Shown here: piece by piece, positions 54,313 to 64,000 of the stretch
Layout: every line of letters starts with the position of its first letter
How positions within the stretch are numbered: the stretch's first letter is position 1
Assembly (NCBI RefSeq): GCF_026151205.1
Contig: NC_087079.1
Coordinates: forward strand, 14,942,445 to 15,006,444
Length of the DNA stretch: 64,000 bases
DNA from: Bolinopsis microptera
Taxonomy: Eukaryota; Ctenophora; Tentaculata; Lobata; Bolinopsidae
Direction: 5' to 3'
Position numbers and translations under genes: made by a program
The notes under the pieces: generated by a model
Database searches by the model: none
The model's input: only the letters and a program-made list of their open reading frames with translations
Told to the model about the DNA's origin: nothing

Positions 54313-55899
54313 ACCAATTTTTAACAGGTAAAATTATCTAAATCGTCAATTTAGTCACGAAGGAGTTTGGAAGGAGTTCTAAATGTGTGCTCCTCTACTA
54401 TAAACAGTAGGAAATGGTTAACTTTAGTCGAGGTTTCAGGTCTCTACAATGTCGGGAAGTTCCTGCAGGAATTTGCGCATTGCGCTGAAGCGCAAGATTC
54501 ACTGCGCCAAAAGCGAAGGTCGTAGAGACATGAGACCTTGACTAAAGTTAACCATTTCATACCATTGCTATCAGAGTATGCCACTTTCAGAGTCCTGAAC
54601 ACACTCCTACAGCTCTTAATCGTCAATTATATGAATTTTACCTGTTAAAATATATCATCTTTAACTGATATCAATTTAGTTTAAAACACTGTTAGTTTTA
54701 AAAAAGAACATATTACTTCACACCAAACTAACGCACAATATGATAATATAAAAAAGGAAGGTTTTCCTTGGATTCCGAATTCAACTTTGATTATATCCTG
54801 GCACTGATTATCATTTCTCGATTGTTCTCCATTTTCCAATGCAGTCAGCAAGTTCCAATTTAGGTAGACTAGGTTTTCGAATCTTCATATTATGTTCAGA
54901 AGCAGGCCAGAAGGGGTTGTTACCAGAGGAATGTCTTCTTGGAACAAGGAATTAATGAGGTCTTCATTTATTTCTTCATAACTCGTCACTGACAGTCCGG
55001 ACAGGATGAGCATTGACGACATCCACTGATTACTTCATAGCTCGTCACTAACTGGATCAGCATAACATGACTAATAACTAACGAGGTCCAGTGATCTCTT
55101 GCTGATACGTCAAAACAAGATCAGTAAATAGCTATAAAATCGAAAAAAATAAGCTGAGAAATTACAGAGTACAAATGCCTTCTTCACAACTAACTCTTTG
55201 GCCTCATCTTTTTAAATCACTCATTCCCTCTGAAACAAGATAATGCTTAGGACTAGGAGGAACTTAGTTAACTTCTTGTATAATTCGGTAAGAGGAAAAT
55301 TCCTTAGTAAGCTAACATTCTTTTGTAGGATGTTACCACTTATCATATCTGTTATCCAGCATAATCCCACAACTAGACCCTCTTATTCTGGAGTCTTGAC
55401 AATGACAGCAGCAATGTACACTATTTTGATGGTCCAGGTCTCCAAGAAAACCTTCCTCTAGCTCTTTATATTCTCATATTGTGTGTTAGTTTGGTGTGAA
55501 GTATTATTTTCTTTTTTAAAACTAACAGTGTTAAACTAAATTGATATCAGTAAAAGATGATATATTTTAACAGATAAAATTCATACAATTGACGATTAAG
55601 AGATATGGGAGTGTGTTTAGGACTCTGAAAGTGGCATACTCTTATAGCAATGGTATGAAATGGTTAACTTTAGTCAAGGTCTCATGTCTCGACCTTCGCT
55701 TTTGGCGCTGTGAATCTTGCGCTTCAAGCGCAATGCGCAAATTCCTGCAGGAACTTTCCGACATTGTAGAGACCTGAGACCTCGACTAAAGTTAACCATT
55801 TCCTACTGTTTATATTAGAGGAGCACACATTTAGAACTCCTTCCATACTCCTTCGTGACTAAATTGACGATTTAGAGAATTTTACCTGTTAAAAATTTT
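54313..55899. repeat. Large foldback inside the poly-G element
   Basis: Arms 54,313-54,774 and 55,439-55,899 are inverse copies with a moderate number of differences, around a 664-bp spacer. Each arm holds a smaller foldback with ends GGTTAACTTTAGTC and a GCGCAATGCGC-type core. The spacer (54,775-55,438) has no accepted gene; the frame at 55,243 is doubtful. Confidence 0.75.
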
Positions 55900-56000
55900 T
55901 GCCGAAATTTACCTCATTTTACCTCATGAGGCCAGCCAAAAAAGGCAAAATTGGGATGAGGTAAAATGAGGTAAAATGAGGTTGACCCCCCCCCTATAAT

Positions 56001-56950
56001 GTATGGTGAACATAGTTGAAATAATTTGTCCTTGTAAATGTATTTTAATTAGCTAATTAGCTTAATCCGATAAACAAATTCTGATTTTCTTGCAGTCAAT
56101 TATATACCTTCTCATATAATACTAATTGGAAGCCAAAGACCATCAGACTTGAATTTTCATCAGGGCCATGATCACTTAAACTGCCGATGTAATATTATAA
56201 TGTATGGTGAACATAGTTGAAATAATTTGTCCTTGTAAATGTATTTTAATTAGCTAATTAGCTTAATCCGATAAACAAATTCTGATTTTCTTGCAGTCAA
56301 TTATATACCTTCTCATATAATACTAATTGGAAGCCAAAGACCATCATACTTGAATTTTCATCAGGGCCATGATCACTTAAACTGCCGATGTAATATTATA
56401 ATGTAAGGTGAACATAGTTGAAATAATTTGTCCTTGTAAATGTATTTTAATTAGCTAATTAGCTTAATCCGATAAACAAATTCTGATTTTCTTGCAGTCA
56501 ATTATATACCTTCTCATATAATATTAATTGGAAGCCAAAGACCATCAGACTTGAATTTTCATCAGGGCCATGATCACTTAAACTGCCGATGTAATATTAT
56601 AATGTATGGTGAACATAGTTGAAATAATTTTTCCTTGTAAATGTATTTTAATTAGCTAATTAGCTTAATCCGATAAACAAATTCTGATTTTCTTGCAGTC
56701 AATTATATACCTTCTCATATAATATTAATTGGAAGCCAAAGACCATCAGACTTGAATTTTCATCAGGGCCATGATCACTTAAACTGCCGATGTAATATTA
56801 TAATGTATGGTGAACATAGTTGAAATAAGTTCTCCTTGTAAATGTATTTTAATTAGCCTATTCCGATAAAACAATTATCATTTTCTTGCAGTCAATTATG
56901 TACCTTCTCATATAATATTAATTGTACCTTAATACCATCAATCAATATCG
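56001..56950 (+). repeat. 201-bp tandem array downstream of the KDZ-like gene
   Basis: Units start at 56,001, 56,202, 56,403, 56,604 and 56,805 (the last one partial and diverged), starting GTATGGTGAACATAGTTGAA. Together with 52,915-53,043 and the left flank at about 50,530-50,579 this was one array before two elements entered it. Read on the minus strand, each unit carries ATTAAA, a possible poly(A) signal for the gene that ends at 56,965. On the plus strand each holds TTTTCTTGCAG, like a splice acceptor. Confidence 0.9.
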
Positions 56951-56964
56951 AGTAAGTCAGTACC

Positions 56965-59900
56965 TTAATTATAATCAAGACTGATGTATTTACTGAAACC
57001 AACCTTTTCAACATCGAGTTTTTCAAATCTTTCAGACAACGATACCAAATTTTGCACCCTGTTAACAGTGAATGTCTTTAAAATTTGGCCACGGATGTAA
57101 TCTACGTCGTAAGACTGATACATTCTTCCAGTGATGAGGCACCAAGCATTGAATAGGGAATGCACTCCACAATTCACAGCGTCATTTTGCTGCTTGATGT
57201 TAACGATCTTGATGTTTTTCGCTTTTGGTCGTAACTGCAACGCAGCAGATGTGAGCGCCCCATCATACGTATCAATAATAACATATTCGGCTGATGACTG
57301 CACCTTACCCCTTCCATAACACGAATCAAAGATAAGAACAGTTTCTGGATCTCTTTGACTGAGGTTCGAAAAAAGGACCCAATGGTTAGAGTTGATGTTA
57401 ACAACTTGGAAAAATACCCCATCAAGTGGTGGCATCAGTCCTCTATTAGTCAACAGTGTGTCCTGGTTGCTGACGTGGCGTTTGTTAAGCTTCCTGTACT
57501 CCTTGACCAGCATCGAAGAAAAACTGTTAATAATCGTTCCATTCAACTCAGATTGGCTATTGTTCAGAATTCTGGATTCTGTCAAATACATCTCTAATCT
57601 GCCTGAGATAGGGTGAGCTGTCACCCAAGCTCGAGAAGGGCCTGCAATATCATCTGGCAGTTCATCAACATTGACGTATTCTGCATTTGGGTTCGGGGTC
57701 TGTGAATATCTTCTCTTTTTGGGACTGGGCTCTTTATCTATCTCTTCTTTTTGGACAAGTTTGTACAGGACCATCTGACTGCTCTTATGGGCGGCACGCA
57801 TGTACTCTTCTCTGGTCAAGATCGATGTCGAGGGTCCATCGAAATATACATACTCATCAGCATTATGATCGTAACTGTATGTGACATAATGCCCCAACTC
57901 AATTGCTCCATGATAAGAAATAAAGCTTATCAATCTATACACAAACTTAACCTCAATTTTCTCGGATGACGTGGACTCCGAGAGAGCAATTATTTCTTCT
58001 TTGATCGATGATATTTCGGTACAGTCGATTGTATCTTTCCCCTGCACACACAACCTATTTCTAGTGGGCGAGATAAATATGTAGTCAATATCAGCAGCTT
58101 GTGTATCACAAATAAACGCAAATATGTCTTCTAGAGGCCCACCTAGCAAATGAATATGACGTGTTCTCTCAAATGCTACTCCGCCTAGCTTTAATATCGG
58201 GAATACCAAACATTCTATAACCTCGCACACATCTTGAGGCTGACCAAGAGAATACAGATGTCTCTGATTGTCAGGTTTGTTGGCTTTGAGCTTTTCAAGA
58301 CATGCTGCCGCGAAATTTTTCTGGACGTTTTTGACATACGCAGTGGAGCAAATCATCTTCAAAAATTTGGCTGCAAGCTCAGTCAGCTTATTCCTATTCT
58401 TCCACCTATCAGCATTTTCAGCAAGTACGGTGTTCAACTCTACTGAAATGAGCATATATGAGATTGAATTAAGCCAGCATAAATTGTTACCTCCCTGAAG
58501 TTTTATAGCCTGATGGAATTTAGACCGTCTTCTTTGAAAATTTGGATTAGTCTCACTTTTTTCTTGTTTAACACCAGTATCAGCAGAGTTATCGGAACTG
58601 GTTGCTGCTTTCTTCTCTCCCAAATTTGCTTTTGGAATTCCGCTAGTTTTTCTTGTAGAGATTTGTTTGCTATCAGTAACAAAAGTTTTTGTGTCTGGAC
58701 AAAAGCTGATATTCGCATGTAATTGCTTTTGAACATTAATTCTATTCCTTTCGTTAATTTCTGCATTCTCTATTGCAGTAACATATAGCAAGAACTTAAC
58801 GAATCTGTCATGGCTCATGGAGCACATTAAATACGCATATTTCTTGAAAAGGGAATTTCGCTGCTCTTGGATCTCGAGATTGCTGTGTTCTTCAATCAGT
58901 TCTTTCACAGCAAACGGATCATGGAGAGCAGCGTCAGCGCCAGTATGATTTGGACGGTGAAAGGGATCAATAAACATGTATCGACCTTTATCTTCCCAAA
59001 TTGTCGGGATACTGATTTTTTCTCCGTCGAGGAGCTTCTCAATGTTTTGTTGAGTGTTTTCCATGATCATACCTCCATAAGGAGAGAGAAATCCGGGGGC
59101 TACAATTTCCATGTATCGCGAAAGCTGAGGGGCGAAGTCAATAACTATGACAGAGGGAGCTTTTTTAAAAGAAAGTAACATCTGACAGTAATCGGAAGCA
59201 CCCTCTGGACCTACCAAGACTTTCATGGCGTACACAACACCGTGCTTGCAAAATCCCCGCGCAACCCCTCCAGATCTTCCGCCCAATTTAAAAAATTGGT
59301 GCGCGAATTCATCGTATCCAACGTTACTTGCTACAATAGCGTTTATCATGTCAGCTTTAGTGTTCGGTAATGGTCTTATACCAAGTGCTTGACATAGTTT
59401 TCTTATCGTTAAGCGGCTGTTCCCTCCAGTCTTGATGTCCTCCAATACATCATGACTGATGCAGAAAGGAGTTCTGGCAGGGCCTACAGATGGCTCTTTC
59501 CTGAATGATTGTGGTTGTTTCTCCGCAACTGTACTAGATCCGAGGAAGGGTAACCAGTCTAAGCCCACTTTCAAGGAAAATTCCTTTACCACCTCCTTGT
59601 TATGTGAAAGGGTTTTGGCAATGTCTCCTTGCTGGACCTTGTGGAAAAACACCTTGCAGTCATCGTACTTATGTTCCTTTTCCTTCTCTGCCTTGTAGGA
59701 GGGTGGAATTCTAAAGGTAACTTTCCTGGTGGCATCAAAGCAGAGAAGGAGAGGGTTATTACCACATATCCCACAAACCATTTCCAATGGAATGTCTTTC
59801 AGGGACATATAGAACCCCATGATATTATAGACAACCTCATGAACAAAACTCAAATTAAAATCTCTCTTCAAGGAGTTGAGTACATCAAGCAGTGAGGTGT

Positions 59901-61362
59901 GAGAAAGCTGTCTACTTAAAATACATTCTAACAGCTTTACGCTAACTACATTGAAGTTGTTATAGTTGATCCAACCGGACCTGTACTCTAGGTGTTTGTA
60001 AGAAACCCCACACTCACTGCAATCCTTGACAAATATGGGCCGGGTGGTGGAGTTAGTTGTAGTGCTGTATAATTTACACCCCTTTTTCAACTCCCTGAGG
60101 ATTAGGGTAACGCCACACCGATAGCAGTTTTCCTCAGAAGGAGTAAACTCGTCCGGTATAATTTCGAGTAAAGCCTCTGATGTGAGTGGAAGCTTCAGTG
60201 GAACAGTTTTTTCTCTCAGTATATAATCAATCATGAAATTTACGTCGTCTGTTTCTGGCTGCATATTTTCCGAGTCAAGTGTATTGACTTCAGGTTCAGG
60301 TTCTGCACAGATGATAAGCTCCGGGTGTATTTGAAGTAGATACATCTTGCTAATCATTATGTGCAGACAAGTTGGCCCATGTGGACAACGACACGTAAAA
60401 TGCTTATGTGCTAAATCAACTGTTGTAACCACACGATTAAATTCCGCATACTGTGAGTTATCTTGCGGATCGTATACTGATAGGTATAAGTAAGCTGGAG
60501 ATTTACTCAACGTTGTATCCTCAAAGAGGACCACTAGAGGAGCGTCATTGTCTCCAGAGGCTTTCAGAAACCTATCATTAATCCGTTCCTTAAGACGATC
60601 GGTGAAATTCATCTTTCCGACTTGTTTTATATCGAATGGCTGCTTTGTTTGGAGAGCAGCATAGTCGGTGGACTTGAGATGTTCGCACAAATATGATACT
60701 CGATCGTTAAAGTGCGCAATTTTGCGAGCGTCCCTACACAATTTGTCGTGGCAGACGGCCATACAATTTCCAGGATCTGTGCTATGAATGACATGCACCG
60801 GTGTCCCTGATCCGCTTTTTGCCTTCCTTACCATAAAGATTTTTTTTGCTGGATCTATCAGCATACTTGCTCTTAAACCTGTCTGTGTATGATATGACAT
60901 GTGACGTTTAATGTATGATGCTGCAAAGAACTTATGACAGATAGAACACTGACTACCACTTCTATTTTTAGAATCTGATTGGGCAACATTGACATTTTCC
61001 GTGGATGGTGCAGTTGCTGATGGAGTGTCCTTCTTAATTCTTTCCGTTGTCCGAGGGTCCTCCAAACAAACGACTATGTGCTTGAATAATCGGCCGATTG
61101 TTTTACAGCTGTACCAACACTGTGGGCAATGATGGTGGTACCTTCCAGGTTTCTGATCATCAATCACACAATATTCCGTTCCTAAACGGCATCCATGTAA
61201 AGTACGACCTTCAACAATCTTAAACTTACAGAGATGTTCCTGACAGTGCTTTTCTAAGTTGTCTTTGACTATGCCTGGTCGACAAAGCGAACACTGACCG
61301 TTAAGAATAAGATCAACTTCGGTGAGGTTGTTATCGAACAACAAATGTTCAGCACCGTCCAT
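56965..61362 (-). CDS. KDZ-like transposase protein fused to USP and Ulp1/SENP protease domains
   Basis: 1,465 residues, one uninterrupted exon. Visible parts: Cys/His pairs at 24-45 and 76-86; a C2H2 finger, C139-C142...H154-H158; a SWIM-type finger FTCRCPHGPTCLHI (C324, C326, C332, H334); CxxC clusters at 413-416 and 448-451, of the kind found with KDZ (Kyakuja-Dileera-Zisupton) transposases. A transposase-like core spans about 510-860: D543 in LLCFDATRK, GGRSGGVARGFCKHGVVYAM (694-713), D742 in VIVIDFAP, FIDPFHRPNHTGADAALHD (797-815) and a possible third acid, E830/E833. A linker with basic patches leads to a USP domain: Cys box GGNNLCWLNS (C962) and His box ELGHYVTYSYD (H1158) with YVYFDG. 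A Ulp1-like domain follows: H1327 in SNHWVLF, D1346 in LIFDSC, Q1391/Q1392, and C1398 in NCGVHSLF. The core order resembles vertebrate HMGXB3. Roles in transposition and in removing ubiquitin or SUMO are inferred from the families. No inverted ends were found. Confidence 0.85.
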   Translation of the reverse strand: MDGAEHLLFDNNLTEVDLILNGQCSLCRPGIVKDNLEKHCQEHLCKFKIVEGRTLHGCRLGTEYCVIDDQKPGRYHHHCPQCWYSCKTIGRLFKHIVVCLEDPRTTERIKKDTPSATAPSTENVNVAQSDSKNRSGSQCSICHKFFAASYIKRHMSYHTQTGLRASMLIDPAKKIFMVRKAKSGSGTPVHVIHSTDPGNCMAVCHDKLCRDARKIAHFNDRVSYLCEHLKSTDYAALQTKQPFDIKQVGKMNFTDRLKERINDRFLKASGDNDAPLVVLFEDTTLSKSPAYLYLSVYDPQDNSQYAEFNRVVTTVDLAHKHFTCRCPHGPTCLHIMISKMYLLQIHPELIICAEPEPEVNTLDSENMQPETDDVNFMIDYILREKTVPLKLPLTSEALLEIIPDEFTPSEENCYRCGVTLILRELKKGCKLYSTTTNSTTRPIFVKDCSECGVSYKHLEYRSGWINYNNFNVVSVKLLECILSRQLSHTSLLDVLNSLKRDFNLSFVHEVVYNIMGFYMSLKDIPLEMVCGICGNNPLLLCFDATRKVTFRIPPSYKAEKEKEHKYDDCKVFFHKVQQGDIAKTLSHNKEVVKEFSLKVGLDWLPFLGSSTVAEKQPQSFRKEPSVGPARTPFCISHDVLEDIKTGGNSRLTIRKLCQALGIRPLPNTKADMINAIVASNVGYDEFAHQFFKLGGRSGGVARGFCKHGVVYAMKVLVGPEGASDYCQMLLSFKKAPSVIVIDFAPQLSRYMEIVAPGFLSPYGGMIMENTQQNIEKLLDGEKISIPTIWEDKGRYMFIDPFHRPNHTGADAALHDPFAVKELIEEHSNLEIQEQRNSLFKKYAYLMCSMSHDRFVKFLLYVTAIENAEINERNRINVQKQLHANISFCPDTKTFVTDSKQISTRKTSGIPKANLGEKKAATSSDNSADTGVKQEKSETNPNFQRRRSKFHQAIKLQGGNNLCWLNSISYMLISVELNTVLAENADRWKNRNKLTELAAKFLKMICSTAYVKNVQKNFAAACLEKLKANKPDNQRHLYSLGQPQDVCEVIECLVFPILKLGGVAFERTRHIHLLGGPLEDIFAFICDTQAADIDYIFISPTRNRLCVQGKDTIDCTEISSIKEEIIALSESTSSEKIEVKFVYRLISFISYHGAIELGHYVTYSYDHNADEYVYFDGPSTSILTREEYMRAAHKSSQMVLYKLVQKEEIDKEPSPKKRRYSQTPNPNAEYVNVDELPDDIAGPSRAWVTAHPISGRLEMYLTESRILNNSQSELNGTIINSFSSMLVKEYRKLNKRHVSNQDTLLTNRGLMPPLDGVFFQVVNINSNHWVLFSNLSQRDPETVLIFDSCYGRGKVQSSAEYVIIDTYDGALTSAALQLRPKAKNIKIVNIKQQNDAVNCGVHSLFNAWCLITGRMYQSYDVDYIRGQILKTFTVNRVQNLVSLSERFEKLDVEKVGFSKYISLDYN

Positions 61363-61372
61363 TTATCTGCTG

Positions 61373-62635
61373 TCACATCATTTGTATGTCAGATTACTGA
61401 AAAACTGTGGGAATAATTGTTAATAAACACGATTTATTCAGTATCCAGTTCTTCAAACTTGTATTAGTTATGTAATTGTAAGGATAGCCAATAACCATAC
61501 GATTGCAGCAATAAATTTATCAAATTAGTACAGCTTTTAATTGATGTTTTGGGACAAAGTGAGAGTCTCCACTCAGTTTTTCGAACAAACATTTTGTCCC
61601 AAAACATCAATTATATGATCAACCCACTCAAAAGAGCGAATACAGATTATCAGTGCAGTTTTTGTTTAGTTAGAAAATTGTATGACTTAATTATTTTTCT
61701 CTGTTCAACGAATCAATGATTATTATATTAATTATAGTGGTTCGATAAATAGTTTTGAAATAATCATTTAACCAAATCTGCCTTCGTGAAGCCTGACCCC
61801 AATGTGATAATTATGGACATTTTAACGTCCAATATTAGCGCTTAGCTCCCATAACATCGGCATTAGAAACCAGGATATCTTGTATTAAATGCTGTAATTG
61901 CTACTCACGAGAGCGCAAAAAGGCGTGGTTACATAACTCATGCTCTACCCCTACAAGTGGAGCTCCAATCAGACGCGGAGTGATTTTGATTTAGATGTCG
62001 CGAAGGCGCCAAAAAAGGGCGATGTCAATTGCGCAAAACTGTACCATACTTATAGTCAAAATTTCTACCCAAGTTAAATTTGTTTTTGATGGGTCCCTTG
62101 AGTTATCCCAAGTATCAAACCCCGGGGTGGAAGTATTTTAGACGGGAATGTTTTCGGATCCTTGATTACTTTTAATTTTCGATAATTTTCGTAATTTATT
62201 TGGTTGTAATGACAAAAATTCAAAACATTCTCAAAAACTGACGAATAATGACAGGTGAGGCTGGAGTAATAGCACTTAAAAGGAATTCATTACTTACTAA
62301 AGAATGCAGCACTCGGTGGAGGAATATCCGTAAACTCACAGTAAACTCTGGTGCAGATCCTCCCCAGTAAACTCACAGTAAACTCTGGTTCAGATCCTCG
62401 GATGGGCGTGGTCTAGGGGCGTGGTTACTCTGTAATGTGGGCCTGCTCGTGCGAATAGTCTGCTAACAATCCTTATCATAAAGCGTTCACTCCTAGAGGC
62501 AGTGGTGGGTTAACATTCAGTGTACAATAACTACATAATATGGGGATTACTGAGATTACTATAAAGCAGTTCCAGATAATATGTCATTATGTAGGGCTCA
62601 CCTTTATAACTTTATAATAACTCTGTGTTGCTCTG
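61373..62635. repeat. 1,263-bp direct repeat, copy 1 (5' flank of the KDZ-like gene)
   Basis: Begins TCACATCATTTGTATGTCAG 11 bases upstream of the start codon and ends in TTGCTCTG. It is followed directly by a second copy with few differences. It holds a 76-base hairpin (61,538-61,613), GGCGTGG boxes near 61,923 and 62,404-62,424, and a 38-39 base repeat (AAACTCACAGTAAACTCTGG) in two copies near 62,333-62,398. It probably contains the promoter; no TATA box is convincing. Confidence 0.9.
61538..61613. repeat. Hairpin in the 5' flank, 20-22 base arms
   Basis: AATTGATGTTTTGGGACAAA at the left and its inverse at 61,592-61,613, with a ~33-base loop. The second tandem copy has the same at about 62,801-62,876. 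It may be a small MITE or a regulatory stem. Confidence 0.75.
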
Positions 62636-63897
62636 TCACATCATTTGTATGTCAGAATTACTGAAAAACTGTGGGAATAATTGTTAATAAACACGATTTA
62701 TTCAGTATCCAGTTCTTCAAACTTGTATTAGTTATGTAATTGTAAGGATAGCCAATAACCATACGATTGCAGCAATAAATTTATCAAATTAGTACAGCTT
62801 TTAATTGATGTTTTGGGACAAAGTGAGAGTCTCCACTCAGTTTTTCGAACAAACATTTTGTCCCAAAACATCAATTATATGATCAACCCACTCAAAAGAG
62901 CGAATACAGATTATCAGTGCAGTTTTTGTTTAGTTAGAAAATTGTACGACTTAATTATTTTTCTCTGTTCAACGAATCAATGATTATTATATTAATTATA
63001 GTGGTTCGATAAATAGTTTTGAAATAATCATTTAACCAAATCTGCCTTCGTGAAGCCTGACCCCAATGTGATAATTATGGACATTTTAACGTCCAACATT
63101 AGCGCTTAGCTCCCATTACATCGGCATTAGAAACCAGGATATCTTGTATTAAATGCTGTAATTGCTACTCACGAGAGCGCAAAAAGGCGTGGTTACATAA
63201 CTCATGCTCTACCCCTACAAGTGGAGCTCTAATCAGACGCGGAGTGATTTTGAATTAGATGTCGCGAAGGCGCCAAAAAAGGGCGATGTCAATTGCGCAA
63301 AACTGTACCATACTTATAGTCAAAATTTCTACCCAAGTTAAATTTGTTTTTGATGGGTCCCTTGAGATATCCCAAGTATCAAACCCCGGGGTGGAAGTAT
63401 TTTAGACGGGAATGTTTTCAGATCCTTGATTACTTTTAATTTTCGATAATTTTCGTAATTTATTTGGTTGTAATGACAAAAATTCAAAACATTCTCAAAA
63501 ACTGACGAATAATGACAGGTGAGGCTGGAGTAATAGCACTTAAAAGGAATTCATTACTTACTAAAGAATGCAGCACTCGGTGGAGGAATATCCGTAAACT
63601 CACAGTAAACTCTGGTTCAGATCCTCCCCAGTAAACTCACAGTAAACTCTGGTTCAGATCCTCGGATGGGCGTGGTCTAGGGGCGTGGTTACTCTGTAAT
63701 GTGGGCCTGCTCGTGCGAATAGTCTGCTAACAATCCTTATCATAAAGGGTTCACTCCTAAATCCTAGAGGCAGTGGTGGGTTAACATTCAGTGTACAATA
63801 ACTACATAATATGGGGATTACTGAGATTACTATAAAGCAGTTCCAGATAATATGTCATTATGTAGGGCTCACCTTTATAATAACTCTGTGTTGCTCT
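62636..63897. repeat. 1,263-bp direct repeat, copy 2
   Basis: Same order of motifs as copy 1, including the hairpin, GGCGTGG boxes and the doubled AAACTCACAGTAAACTCTGG. Small differences include AAATCCTAGAGG where copy 1 has AGAGG and loss of about ten bases near the end. The last 103 bases of the window, after this copy, hold nothing recognised. Confidence 0.9.
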
Positions 63898-64000
63898 TTT
63901 GAACTTTTGAATAACTATCGTATCGTTTCTTATTGTCACGTCATGATATTATAAGTTATAATTAATACAGGTAAACCTCAAACTTTGGCGCGTAATAATT

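Larger units (their letters stand above)
53044..55994. mobile_element. 2.95 kb DNA element with poly-G/poly-C ends
   Basis: Left end GGGGGGGGTCAACCTCATTT, right end its inverse; 7-bp target duplication TATAATG (53,037-53,043 and 55,995-56,001). Next to the ends both sides carry ATGAGGTAAAATGAGGTAAA tandem copies and AGGCCAGCCAAAAAAGGC. Inside are a hAT-like MITE and a second, older foldback. No transposase is recognised, so it is probably moved in trans. Confidence 0.8.

Noticed and set aside
57131-59895. Plus-strand and out-of-frame small ORFs within the KDZ-like gene
   Set aside because: All overlap the 1,465-codon minus-strand frame and lack features of their own.

Overview
This is a 64 kb piece of an AT-rich animal genome. 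It has GT-AG introns, a spliced BTB/Kelch-type gene, a decayed LDLa-ectodomain GPCR, a tRNA-derived SINE, LINEs, a Penelope-like element and a KDZ-family transposase gene. This mix suits a cnidarian or another marine invertebrate, but the species cannot be named from the sequence. The 4.4 kb KDZ frame is intact, so the many frameshifts elsewhere are more likely real decay than base-calling error.

Layout. 0-3 kb: SINE, a secreted VWC-like gene broken by one missing base, and a minus-strand BTB gene whose four exons can be read by eye. 3.4-4.3 kb: a DNA element with poly-G/poly-C ends. 4.7-8.9 kb: a decayed minus-strand LINE with endonuclease, RT and RNase H, joined to an unrecognised ORF. 11-14 kb: a stand-alone LINE ORF1-like pseudogene and a cluster of very small mobile elements. 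16.2-19.6 kb: a broken LDLa-GPCR gene between inverted repeats. 21.5-39.4 kb: a nearly perfect giant palindrome. Its arms are about 6.7-7.2 kb around a 484 bp centre, and a 6-bp target duplication flanks it. The arms carry mirrored copies of an RT-derived pseudogene, and a LINE has entered only the right arm. 39.4-50.5 kb: minisatellites, small elements and long stretches with no recognisable gene. 50.5-57 kb: a 201-bp tandem array split by a Penelope-like element with 513-bp inverted terminal repeats and by a 2.95 kb poly-G/poly-C element that itself contains a hAT-like MITE. 57-61.4 kb: a 1,465-residue minus-strand protein. 61.4-63.9 kb: its 5' flank, present as two 1,263-bp direct copies.

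Main points. (1) The 1,465-aa protein joins zinc fingers, a SWIM-type finger and a KDZ-like transposase core to two cysteine protease domains, a USP-type deubiquitinase and a Ulp1/SENP-type protease, with catalytic residues visible in both. (2) The giant palindrome looks like one huge foldback element. (3) At least five families of 63-117 bp elements start with TT, end with AA or TA, have CpG-rich cores and make 7-10 bp target duplications. Together they suggest a little-described class of micro-transposons moved by one machinery.
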